Assembly (NCBI GenBank): GCA_005768755.1
Contig: VAFL01000014.1
Location: forward strand, 1 to 64,000
Direction of reading: 5' to 3'
Source of the DNA: Paracoccus denitrificans
GTDB lineage: Bacteria; Pseudomonadota; Alphaproteobacteria; Rhodobacterales; Rhodobacteraceae
Length of the DNA stretch: 64,000 nucleotides
Position 1 is the first letter of the stretch. Every line of letters begins with the position of its first letter. The notes beneath the pieces were generated by a model that was not told where the DNA came from, did no database searches, and saw only the letters and a program-made list of their open reading frames with translations. A program made the translations under genes and the position numbers. Below are positions 1 to 6,971 of this stretch, one piece after another.

Positions 1-57
1 CATGAAACGCGCCCCTCGCAGCCTTCAACACCATGTTTTATATAGGAAATATAATGG

Positions 58-657
58 TCAGGACAGCGAAATCAGCGCCTTACTTGGGAAATGTGGGTTT
101 AGAAAGGTGAGAAAATCGTGAAGCCGGCCAAGATGCTCAATAATCCTCGTGTCCGCTGCCGGAAGGCCAATTTCTATTTCCATGGCCTTCGCGCCTTTTT
201 TTCCAGTTGGTTTAAGTGTAAATGTTCGTCCTTTATTGTCATTTAGAACCAGATCCTTTCCAGTAAGGTCAGGTGGCGATATAACGATTCCTGATAGGGT
301 TGTATACTTCGACGATGGCCCGGTGTTAAGTGGCTCGCATTTGAGAGTTCCCATGACAGCGACGCGGCCCTCAACTAGTTCGCCTCCCACTTGGGTAAGT
401 AGGATGGAAAACTCCTCCCCGTCAATTGACCCGAGGACTTCTCCGGTCGAGTTCGAACTCATCAGACTAAGCGCCTCACCTAAGGCAAAGTGCTGGCTTA
501 GATCGATATTTACCCGCCAATTCTGATCATAACTAACTAAAACTGATGTGTCTAAAATTTCCTTATCTGCAATCTTGAGGTAATCAAGATTTAGCTTAAA
601 TGCTGCATTATAGTTATTCGCATTTAGATTATCTAGATTGATCATGATGTGACTCAT
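58..657 (-). CDS. Hypothetical protein, AT-rich gene
   Basis: This 199-residue protein belongs to no family I recognise. It has no signal peptide and no membrane segment. It looks like a soluble, mostly beta protein with many Asn, Leu and Ser residues. Its codons are visibly more AT-rich than those of genes to the right (AAT, TTA, AAA and ATT are common), which suggests recent acquisition. The start at 657 has no clear Shine-Dalgarno sequence; a second Met at 645 is an alternative. It is transcribed toward the left edge and ends before it. Its role is unknown. An accessory or immunity-type protein is possible, but nothing in the sequence proves it. Confidence 0.6.
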   Translation of the reverse strand: MSHIMINLDNLNANNYNAAFKLNLDYLKIADKEILDTSVLVSYDQNWRVNIDLSQHFALGEALSLMSSNSTGEVLGSIDGEEFSILLTQVGGELVEGRVAVMGTLKCEPLNTGPSSKYTTLSGIVISPPDLTGKDLVLNDNKGRTFTLKPTGKKGAKAMEIEIGLPAADTRIIEHLGRLHDFLTFLNPHFPSKALISLS

Positions 658-831
658 AGTCTTTGCTTGGCCTGCTGTATCATTGAGCGCGTCGGCGGAA
701 TTATCAAGCGATGGCTTCGTTCGGCTAGCTTGGATTACAGGGACATGCGTGGAACTAGTTAGGCGAATCAGTGTCGTGCGTAATCCTGCAGGCTATCCCA
801 ACGCACTCCCCAATTTTATTCTAAAGCCCAC
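658..831. other. Gene-poor spacer beside the AT-rich gene
   Basis: This 174-base spacer lies between the AT-rich hypothetical gene and the BrnA-like gene. Base composition shifts here from AT-rich to the GC-rich background. I see no tRNA, terminator hairpin or convincing small ORF. It may mark the edge of an acquired segment. Confidence 0.35.
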
Positions 832-1329
832 CTACCCATCCCTTAGCCTCATCCAAGCCATCAGATCCGCCCTTTCCCCCCGTCGCTCATCGCCCATAGG
901 TACGCCCGCCTCGTCGCTCATCCCCTGCGCCAACTCCGCGCCAAGCGCCTCCTCATATTCCGCCTGCACGTCGCCCCAGCCGGGTTTCTTGCCGTCGAAC
1001 CCCTCGGTCTCGCGGCGTTTGAGGTAATCCATCGTCTCGGCCCCGCGCAGCAGACCCGCCAGACGCGCATGCATGAAGCTGCGCAGCACCTCGTTGATCC
1101 GGGGCTGCCAGCCCGGCCCCATGTCGCGGAAGAATTTGACCACGTCGCCGTCCAGCCGGATCGAGATGCGTTCCTTCCTGGGCACCGCGCCTTCGGCCGC
1201 GATCTCGTGCCAGGCGTCGGGGATGCGCCCCTCGGTCAGGACGCGCTGATGCAGGTCCCATTCCAGCCGCCGCATCGCATCGGCCATATAGTGATAATTC
1301 GTCCGCCGCGCCGTCTCTGCCCGTGTCAT
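832..1329 (-). CDS. BrnA-type antitoxin family protein, orphan
   Basis: The 165-residue protein has a central segment, RISIRLDGDVVKFFRDMGPG followed by WQPRINEVLRSFM, that matches the C-terminal ribbon-helix-helix of BrnA antitoxins. In BrnTA modules BrnA neutralises the RNase BrnT and represses its own promoter. Here a roughly 50-residue N-terminal region and a charged tail of about 70 residues flank that motif, so the protein is longer than a typical BrnA. No BrnT-like gene lies on either side: the gene downstream is the AT-rich unknown and truA lies upstream. It may be a solitary DNA-binding regulator or the remnant of a module. A direct repeat just upstream is a candidate operator. Confidence 0.75.
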   Translation of the reverse strand: MTRAETARRTNYHYMADAMRRLEWDLHQRVLTEGRIPDAWHEIAAEGAVPRKERISIRLDGDVVKFFRDMGPGWQPRINEVLRSFMHARLAGLLRGAETMDYLKRRETEGFDGKKPGWGDVQAEYEEALGAELAQGMSDEAGVPMGDERRGERADLMAWMRLRDG

Positions 1330-1423
1330 ACCGGTCCCCTTCCGCTGATCGGGCCATCATGCCGGAAGCGCGCCGTTCAGGGGTAAACGCTGCGTGCGTT
1401 GCGTATCGACGGGATAGGGACGG

Positions 1424-1444
1424 GGTATGTACGCGGTATGTACG
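1424..1444. repeat. Tandem direct repeat upstream of brnA-like gene
   Basis: Two copies of GGTATGTACG lie at 1424-1433 and 1435-1444, offset by 11 bp, about one helical turn. They sit in the 120-bp gap between the truA stop and the brnA-like start, roughly 95-115 bp upstream of that start. The arrangement resembles an operator for a ribbon-helix-helix repressor; that role is an inference. Confidence 0.4.
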
Positions 1445-1449
1445 GGATA

Positions 1450-2232
1450 TTACCCGTGCGAAAACGGGTCGGGATCGTACCCCACGCCGGTCAGCGAAAG
1501 GCCCTGCGGCGGACAGACCGGCCCGCAAGCCGCGCGGTCCGCGGCCTTCAGCGCCGCCTTGACGCGCCCCGGCTCCCACGCCCCGGCGCCCACGCGTTCC
1601 AGCGTGCCGACGATGCTACGCACTTGATTATGAAGGAAACTTCTGGCCCGCAGATGAAAGCGGACCTCTTGCCCGGCGGGGTAATCAAGCCCCTCGATCC
1701 GGATCTCATCCAGCGTTTTCACCGGGCTGGCAGACTGGCACATCGTGCTGCGAAACGTCGTAAAATCGTGTCGACCCACAAGATATTGTGCTGCCTCTCG
1801 CATAGCATCAATATCCAGTGGTTTCAGCACCTGCCAGACCCATCCCCGATCCGCCACCACCGGCGCCCGCCGCGCCACCAACCGGAAGGTATAGCGCCGC
1901 TCCAGCGCTGAAAACCGGGCATGGAAATCGTCCGAAACCGGCACCGCCGCCGTCACCGCGACCGGGTCCGGCTTCAGGTGCCAGTTCAGCGCCTCGCCCA
2001 GTTTAAACCCTTGCCATTCCTTGATTAAATCGGCGTGAAACACCTGGCCAGAGGCATGTACCCCCGCGTCAGTCCGCCCCGCCGCCGCAATCCGCGCGCC
2101 CTTCGCAAAGCCCGGATCCAGCTTGCCCAAAGCTGCCTCGATCGCGCCCTGAACGCTTGGCTGACCTGCCTGCGCCTGCCAGCCCGAAAACGGCGCACCG
2201 TCATATTCGACCCGAAAAGCATAGCGCGGCAT
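1450..2232 (-). CDS. truA: tRNA pseudouridine(38-40) synthase TruA
   Basis: TruA converts uridines 38-40 of the tRNA anticodon arm to pseudouridine in the cytoplasm. The 260-residue length is normal. The catalytic aspartate is Asp55 in the motif GRTDAGVHASGQV, and the second-half motifs SFLHNQVRSIVG and RHDFTTF are present. The start codon at 2232 overlaps the stop of the XpaC gene as TGATG, so the two are probably translationally coupled in one operon. The gene ends just before the brnA-like gene in the same direction. Confidence 0.96.
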   Translation of the reverse strand: MPRYAFRVEYDGAPFSGWQAQAGQPSVQGAIEAALGKLDPGFAKGARIAAAGRTDAGVHASGQVFHADLIKEWQGFKLGEALNWHLKPDPVAVTAAVPVSDDFHARFSALERRYTFRLVARRAPVVADRGWVWQVLKPLDIDAMREAAQYLVGRHDFTTFRSTMCQSASPVKTLDEIRIEGLDYPAGQEVRFHLRARSFLHNQVRSIVGTLERVGAGAWEPGRVKAALKAADRAACGPVCPPQGLSLTGVGYDPDPFSHG

Positions 2233-3185
2233 CAGTCCCGCTTTCGCCCCGCCTTCGCAGTTTCTCGAATAAGGTCAGTAAGTTCCATCCCCCGACGGTC
2301 CTCAAGTGCTGCCGGCTGCGGTTCTTTCGTCTGAACACCTTCGCGCGCCAACCGGTCGCGCAGCACCTGCATCTCGATGTCGAAATCGGTGCGCCCACCC
2401 TCAATCAGTGACCTTGTCCGGGCGGCGAAATTGCCTTCCAGGTCGGTCAGCAGTGCTTCGAAATCGGCGCGCGCGCTTTCGTCCCTGGTATGTGCGAAAA
2501 GATCGGCGAACTTCACGGTCGCGTCGCGCGCACCCATAAGGTAAACGCCCAGATAGCGCCGTGCAGCCGTCAGATCACCGGGATCTTCCTCGACCCGGCG
2601 GAACAGTTCGCGTGCGGTTTCCGCAAAGACAGCGACGCGCGCTTCCAGCCGGCGGTCACCGACGCGGCGGATCGCATCCTGCATACCCTGAAGGTAACCC
2701 TCGCCCTCGGCAACGAAGCGGGCAACGCGGTCTTGCTGGAAGGTATCTATCCCCTCCATTCCCTTGTCGCGCATGGGATCGGGCCCGAAAGCAAGATAAT
2801 GCAGCGCCAATGCTGCGACGCCGATCAGTGCCGCACCCGCAACCGCGCCCGGTGCCCAGGCACCTATGGCAAGACCAAGCCCCGTAACAACGCCGCCGAA
2901 CAGCTTGCGCGGCCACGCCGGACGCCGCGACACGCGGCGTGCGTCATACTCTGCCTCGGCCTGCAGCCCTTCGCGTGTCAAAAGCCCACCAAGCGCCACG
3001 AGGCCGAAACCCGCAAGGTTCGTGACAAGGCCTGTGGGATCCTGCCAGAACGCCCCGATCAAAAAGGGGATCGCGGCAATGGTGATCCATTTCACGCGCG
3101 ATTCCAGGGGGTGAACTGCGGGCCCCTTGGGTTGGGGCATGTCCTGCGCACCCGGAGAAAAGCGCCCGCCAAACCGTTTTGCCAT
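2232..3185 (-). CDS. XpaC family membrane protein (5-bromo-4-chloroindolyl phosphate hydrolysis family)
   Basis: The 317-residue protein has a basic, Pro-rich N terminus and then several hydrophobic segments (about residues 32-70 and 97-133). A long charged helical C-terminal region carries the XpaC-type features (RFVAEGEGYLQGMQDAIRRV and a DRLAREG end). XpaC proteins are usually found beside TelA, a toxic-anion resistance protein, and their biochemical role is not settled. No telA is present in this window. The likely Shine-Dalgarno GAGG overlaps the stop codon of a 27-codon membrane ORF immediately upstream, which points to coupling. The gene overlaps truA by one base. Confidence 0.8.
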   Translation of the reverse strand: MAKRFGGRFSPGAQDMPQPKGPAVHPLESRVKWITIAAIPFLIGAFWQDPTGLVTNLAGFGLVALGGLLTREGLQAEAEYDARRVSRRPAWPRKLFGGVVTGLGLAIGAWAPGAVAGAALIGVAALALHYLAFGPDPMRDKGMEGIDTFQQDRVARFVAEGEGYLQGMQDAIRRVGDRRLEARVAVFAETARELFRRVEEDPGDLTAARRYLGVYLMGARDATVKFADLFAHTRDESARADFEALLTDLEGNFAARTRSLIEGGRTDFDIEMQVLRDRLAREGVQTKEPQPAALEDRRGMELTDLIRETAKAGRKRD

Positions 3186-3196
3186 TCTGTCCGACC

Positions 3197-3280
3197 TCAG
3201 GCTGCGCCAGCCAGCGACGCGTAAAGCGTCAGCAGGATCAGCAGGTAGAAGGACAGCCTTTGGGTGGCCTTGCGCGACAT
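3197..3280 (-). CDS. 27-residue single-pass membrane peptide
   Basis: This short ORF encodes 27 residues: a basic N terminus (MSRKATQR) followed by one hydrophobic segment, LSFYLLILLTLYASLAGAA, that ends at the stop. A good Shine-Dalgarno (CGGAGA) lies about 8 bases before the ATG at 3280. The stop lies 11 bases before the XpaC start, and its TGA forms part of the ribosome site of that gene. Positive-inside charge, a single hydrophobic helix, a ribosome site and coupling to a membrane-protein gene all suggest a real small membrane protein. It is too short for most gene finders and I recognise no family. Confidence 0.55.
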   Translation of the reverse strand: MSRKATQRLSFYLLILLTLYASLAGAA

Positions 3281-3342
3281 CGCTATCTCCGTATTCGGGT
3301 CACAGAACAGATGGGCGGCGATGCCCGCGATTGCAACCTTGC

Positions 3343-4263
3343 TTAGAAACTGCGGGTGCGACGGTCGAAGACTTTCTGCCCCATCATCGAGCCGACGAGA
3401 TCCACCATAAGCTTCGCTGTCCGGCCGCGATCATCCAGGAACGGGTTCAGCTCTACCAGATCAAGCGAAGTCACGAGGCCGGATTCGTGCAGGATCTCGC
3501 ACACCAGATGCGCCTCGCGGAAGGTGGTGCCGCCGGGGACGGTGGTGCCGACGGCGGGCGCGATGGAGGGGTCCAGGAAATCCACGTCAAGCGAGACGTG
3601 GAGCATTCCGTCTGCCGCCCGCACCCGGTCCAGAAATTCCCGCAGTGGCGCGACGATGCCGCGTTCGTCCAGCACCCGCATGTCGTTCACCGTGATTTCG
3701 GTTTCTTCCAGCATCGCATGCTCGGCCGGGTCGACGCTGCGGATACCGAACATGCAGATGTTTTCGGCTGGAACCGGCGACGGGAAGGGCGGGAAGGGCG
3801 CAAAGCCATCGCGGCCCGCAGCATAGGCCATCGGCGTGCCGTGCAGATTGCCGGAGGTGGTCGTCATCGGCGTATGGAAGTCAGTATGTGCGTCCAGCCA
3901 GATAACGAAAAGCGGCCGCGCCGCCGCCTTGGCATGGGCGGCGACGCCTGCCACGGTGCCAAGCGCCAGCGAATGATCGCCGCCCATGAAAATCGGCATC
4001 CCGTCGGGCATGGCGCGCTGCGCTGCCGCGGACAGGGCATTTGTCCAGGCGATGGTTTCGGGCAGGTGATGGACGGCGCTGTTGTCGTGGCTCTCGGCCC
4101 CCGGCTTGGCCGGGATGACATCGCCACGATCCTCGATCGAATGGCCAAGCGATTGCAGCACTTTCCCAAGGCCCGCCACGCGATAAGCCGAGGGGCCCAT
4201 CATGCAGCCGGGTACGCGTTGCCCTTCGTCCACGGGGGCGCCGATCAGGATGCAATGGGTCAT
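3343..4263 (-). CDS. rocF: Arginase
   Basis: Arginase hydrolyses L-arginine to L-ornithine and urea with a two-manganese centre. All metal-binding motifs are visible in the 306 residues: GGDHS with His97, DAHTD with Asp124, His126 and Asp128, and SLDVDFLDP with Asp226 and Asp228. The downstream GTTVPGGTTFREAH segment is also typical. The length fits the family. The gene follows the TauE/SafE permease gene at 57 bp in the same direction and may be cotranscribed with it. No ornithine cyclodeaminase or urease gene is in the window. Agmatinase is less likely given the arginase-like C-terminal ELNPFLDDRGRTA. Confidence 0.93.
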   Translation of the reverse strand: MTHCILIGAPVDEGQRVPGCMMGPSAYRVAGLGKVLQSLGHSIEDRGDVIPAKPGAESHDNSAVHHLPETIAWTNALSAAAQRAMPDGMPIFMGGDHSLALGTVAGVAAHAKAAARPLFVIWLDAHTDFHTPMTTTSGNLHGTPMAYAAGRDGFAPFPPFPSPVPAENICMFGIRSVDPAEHAMLEETEITVNDMRVLDERGIVAPLREFLDRVRAADGMLHVSLDVDFLDPSIAPAVGTTVPGGTTFREAHLVCEILHESGLVTSLDLVELNPFLDDRGRTAKLMVDLVGSMMGQKVFDRRTRSF

Positions 4264-4320
4264 CTGGATCCTCTGTCAGTTTGGCCGGACAATAAGGCGC
4301 GTGGGGCGTTCGCGCCACCC

Positions 4321-5082
4321 CTAGCCGAGCTTGCCGATAGCCGAGGCGATGAGGGAAACGCCCGACAGGAACAGCAGCAGAAGCGCTACCTTGCGGATCG
4401 TCGCGGGGCTTATGGGTGGGGGCAGGCTGCGCGCCAGCCAAGTGCCAAGCACGACCGCAGGCGCGGCGCCGGCGGCGCTGATCAGCAGCGATTGGGTGAT
4501 ACCGCCGTTTGTGATCACAAGCCCGGTGCGCAGGATCTGAGTCAGAAAAAAGACTGAAACGAGCGTGACGCGGACCGCCGCCAGCTGCATGGGCTGGCGG
4601 TAAAGATGCCAGATGACAGGCGGTCCGGTGGTCGCGAAAAGCCCGCCCATCAGGCCGCCGATCAGCCCCGACAGGAAGAATGTGAAGGGCGGTGATCTGG
4701 TTTCGCGCGGGCTCTGTCGCGCCGCAAGCTGCGCGGCAGAGCCAGCGATGACGATGCCAAGCAGCAATTGCACCAGCCCAAGCGACGACCCTGCCAGCCA
4801 GTTCAGCAGGAAAAACCCCACGATCAGGCTGGGAAACGCCCCCATCAGGATCAGCCGCAAGGCAGCGCGGTCCACATCGCGCCAGCCCTTCGACAACACG
4901 ATCACCGCATTGACCAGCACCAGAAGAGAGGTGATCGCTGCCGCATGTGGCACCGGCATCAGCCCGAGGGCACCCGTCGCCCCCATCAGGATCAGCCCAA
5001 GCGCGAAACCCGTCAGCGTCTGCACCCAGGCGGCAAGCGCGGCGATGGCCCAGAAGATCAGGATTCCGGGCTCAATCTGCAT
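4321..5082 (-). CDS. TauE/SafE family sulfite/organosulfonate exporter-type permease
   Basis: The 253-residue protein is almost entirely hydrophobic, with about eight predicted membrane segments in two repeats. It carries the glycine-rich family pattern GGLMGGLFATTGPPVIWHLY in the middle. TauE/SafE permeases move sulfite, sulfoacetate or other anions, but the substrate cannot be read from the sequence. The gene begins three bases after the metG stop codon, so it is very likely in the metG operon. The start at 5082 agrees with the first membrane segment. Confidence 0.88.
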   Translation of the reverse strand: MQIEPGILIFWAIAALAAWVQTLTGFALGLILMGATGALGLMPVPHAAAITSLLVLVNAVIVLSKGWRDVDRAALRLILMGAFPSLIVGFFLLNWLAGSSLGLVQLLLGIVIAGSAAQLAARQSPRETRSPPFTFFLSGLIGGLMGGLFATTGPPVIWHLYRQPMQLAAVRVTLVSVFFLTQILRTGLVITNGGITQSLLISAAGAAPAVVLGTWLARSLPPPISPATIRKVALLLLFLSGVSLIASAIGKLG

Positions 5083-5085
5083 CGG

Positions 5086-6792
5086 TCAGGCGCGCGTGCC
5101 CTTGAAGCGCTCGGTCCATTCCTCGCGCTGTTCGTCGGTGATCTTGGCGAAAAGGTTGTCGGGCACGGTGAAGGCATGACCGGGGGGCAGGGCGGTCAGG
5201 GCGGCGTCTACATCGTCGGGCCAGGTGTCGCTGCTGTTCATCGCCTCCCGCAGGGTGGCAGCGGTAAATGTGATGAACGGGGCCGAAAGGCTGGCGTAAA
5301 GCGCGATCAGATTCAGGCCAAGTCGCACCTGCATCGCGGCCTTTTCCGGGTCTTCCTTGAAAGTGGCCCAAGGGGCGGCGCTTTGCAGATATTCGTTGCC
5401 AAGCACCCAGATCGCGCGCAATTCGCCTGCGGCCTTGCGGACCTCCATCCTGTCCATGAAGGCTTCATAAGCGCGGATGCGGGCGGTCAGGGCTGCGGCC
5501 AATTCACGCTCTGCCTCGCCCCATTCGCCACCTTCGGGCACGGTTTCGCCGAATTTCGACCGGCAGAACTTGGTGATCCGGCTGACGAAATTGCCCAGCA
5601 CGTCGGCCAGGTCCTTGTTGACGGATTGCTGGAAATTTTCCCATGTGAACTCGCTGTCGCCGGATTCGGGGGCGTGCGACAGCAGCCACCAACGCCAGTA
5701 ATCTGCCGGCAGCAGCGAAAGCGCGTCGTCCATGAACACGCCGCGACCCTGCGAGGTCGAGAACTGACCGCCATCATAAGTCAGATAGTTGAAGCTCTTG
5801 ATGTAATCGACCAGCTTCCACGGCTCGCCCGAGCCCATGATCGTGGTCGGGAACCCCAGCGTGTGGAAGGGGACGTTATCCTTGCCCATGAACTGGGTGT
5901 AGGTCACGTCGCCGGCGCCCTTGTCGGTGCGCCACCAGCGTTCCCAGTCGCCGCCATTGGCATCGGCCCATTCTGCCGTCGCGCCGATATATTCGATGGG
6001 CGCGTCGAACCAGACATAGAAGACCTTGCCCTCCATCCCCGGCCAGGGCTGGTCGCCCTTCTGAACCGGCACGCCCCAGTCCAGATCGCGGGTGATGCCG
6101 CGATCCTGCAGGCCGTCGCCGTCAAACAGCCATTTCTTGGCAATCGAGGTAGTCAGCACCGGCCAGTCGGTCTTGCTGTCGATCCAGGCCGCGATCTGAT
6201 CCTTCATCGCCGATTGGCGCAGGTAAAGGTGCTTGGTTTCGCGGACTTCCAGATTGGTGCTGCCGCTGATGGTGCTGTGCGGGTTGATCAGGTCGGTCGG
6301 GTCCAGCTGCTTGGTGCAGTTTTCGCACTGATCACCACGCGCCTTTTCATAACCGCAGTTCGGGCAGGTGCCCTCGATATAGCGGTCAGGCAGGAAGCGC
6401 CCGTCATCGATGGAATAGACCTGCTTTTCGCTGACTTCGCGGATCAGCCCTTCCTGATCCAGCTTGCCCGCGAAGTGTTGGGTCAGTTGACGGTTCTGCG
6501 CACTTGACGACCGGCCGTAGTGATCGAAGGACAGGCCGAATCCCGCAGCCAGTTTCGACTGTTCGGCGTGCATCCGGGCGCAATAGACATCAACCGGCTC
6601 TCCGGTCTTGGCGGCGGCAAGCTCGGCTGGTGTGCCGTGTTCATCCGTTGCACAGATGAACATCACCTCATGTCCGCGCCCGCGCAGGTATCGCGCATAA
6701 AGATCGGCGGGCAGCTGGCTGCCGACCAGATTGCCCAGATGCTTGATCCCGTTGATGTAAGGCAGGGCGGAGGTGATGAGATGGCGTGCCAT
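5086..6792 (-). CDS. metG: Methionyl-tRNA synthetase
   Basis: MetRS charges tRNA-Met with methionine. The 568-residue class I enzyme starts at MARHLITSALPYINGIKHLG, whose PYINGIKHLGN is the HIGH-like signature. A four-cysteine zinc knuckle (Cys143, 146, 156, 159) and the WFDAPIEYIG motif follow. The usual KMSKS loop appears as QFSTSQ at about residues 343-348, a variant I recall from many bacterial MetRS of this class. The reading frame stays open for 184 further codons upstream, but that part lacks family similarity and would run into metH, so I start at 6792. There is no C-terminal tRNA-binding EMAP domain. The gene leads an operon with the permease. Confidence 0.97.
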   Translation of the reverse strand: MARHLITSALPYINGIKHLGNLVGSQLPADLYARYLRGRGHEVMFICATDEHGTPAELAAAKTGEPVDVYCARMHAEQSKLAAGFGLSFDHYGRSSSAQNRQLTQHFAGKLDQEGLIREVSEKQVYSIDDGRFLPDRYIEGTCPNCGYEKARGDQCENCTKQLDPTDLINPHSTISGSTNLEVRETKHLYLRQSAMKDQIAAWIDSKTDWPVLTTSIAKKWLFDGDGLQDRGITRDLDWGVPVQKGDQPWPGMEGKVFYVWFDAPIEYIGATAEWADANGGDWERWWRTDKGAGDVTYTQFMGKDNVPFHTLGFPTTIMGSGEPWKLVDYIKSFNYLTYDGGQFSTSQGRGVFMDDALSLLPADYWRWWLLSHAPESGDSEFTWENFQQSVNKDLADVLGNFVSRITKFCRSKFGETVPEGGEWGEAERELAAALTARIRAYEAFMDRMEVRKAAGELRAIWVLGNEYLQSAAPWATFKEDPEKAAMQVRLGLNLIALYASLSAPFITFTAATLREAMNSSDTWPDDVDAALTALPPGHAFTVPDNLFAKITDEQREEWTERFKGTRA

Positions 6793-6971
6793 TTGCGCTC
6801 CCGTGGAATTGTCGCGCGTATGTAACCTTTGCCGCAAGGGTTGGAAAGGGCATGGCCGGTCGCGCGCCGTACTGTATGCGCGTGGCGCAGGATAAACATG
6901 CGCAACATGAGTTTGTCGAATGATCGGCAGGCTGCTAAAAGCGGCCCTTGTATCCGAGACAGGGGTTTTCC
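6793..6971. promoter_or_regulatory. Divergent metG/metH promoter region
   Basis: This 179-bp gap separates two divergent methionine-related genes, metG to the left and metH to the right, so it should hold both promoters. A ribosome site AGGGG at 6961-6965 serves the metH GTG start. I looked for a SAM-II, SAM/SAH or cobalamin riboswitch: the stretch GCTAAAAG at 6934-6941 recalls a SAM-II core, but no matching stem could be drawn. Confidence 0.4.

Noticed and set aside
2..118. Small plus-strand ORF at the left edge
   Set aside because: It lies largely antisense to the 199-residue gene, has no ribosome site and no recognisable features.
3127..6507. Long plus-strand open frames antisense to arginase, the permease and metG
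   Set aside because: They have no recognisable motifs, high Arg/Pro/His content typical of GC-rich shadow frames, and the minus-strand genes have full family signatures.
6793..6971. SAM-II or SAM/SAH riboswitch before metH, suggested by GCTAAAAG
   Set aside because: No stem and pseudoknot consistent with these short riboswitches could be drawn around it, and the segment is too short for a cobalamin riboswitch.
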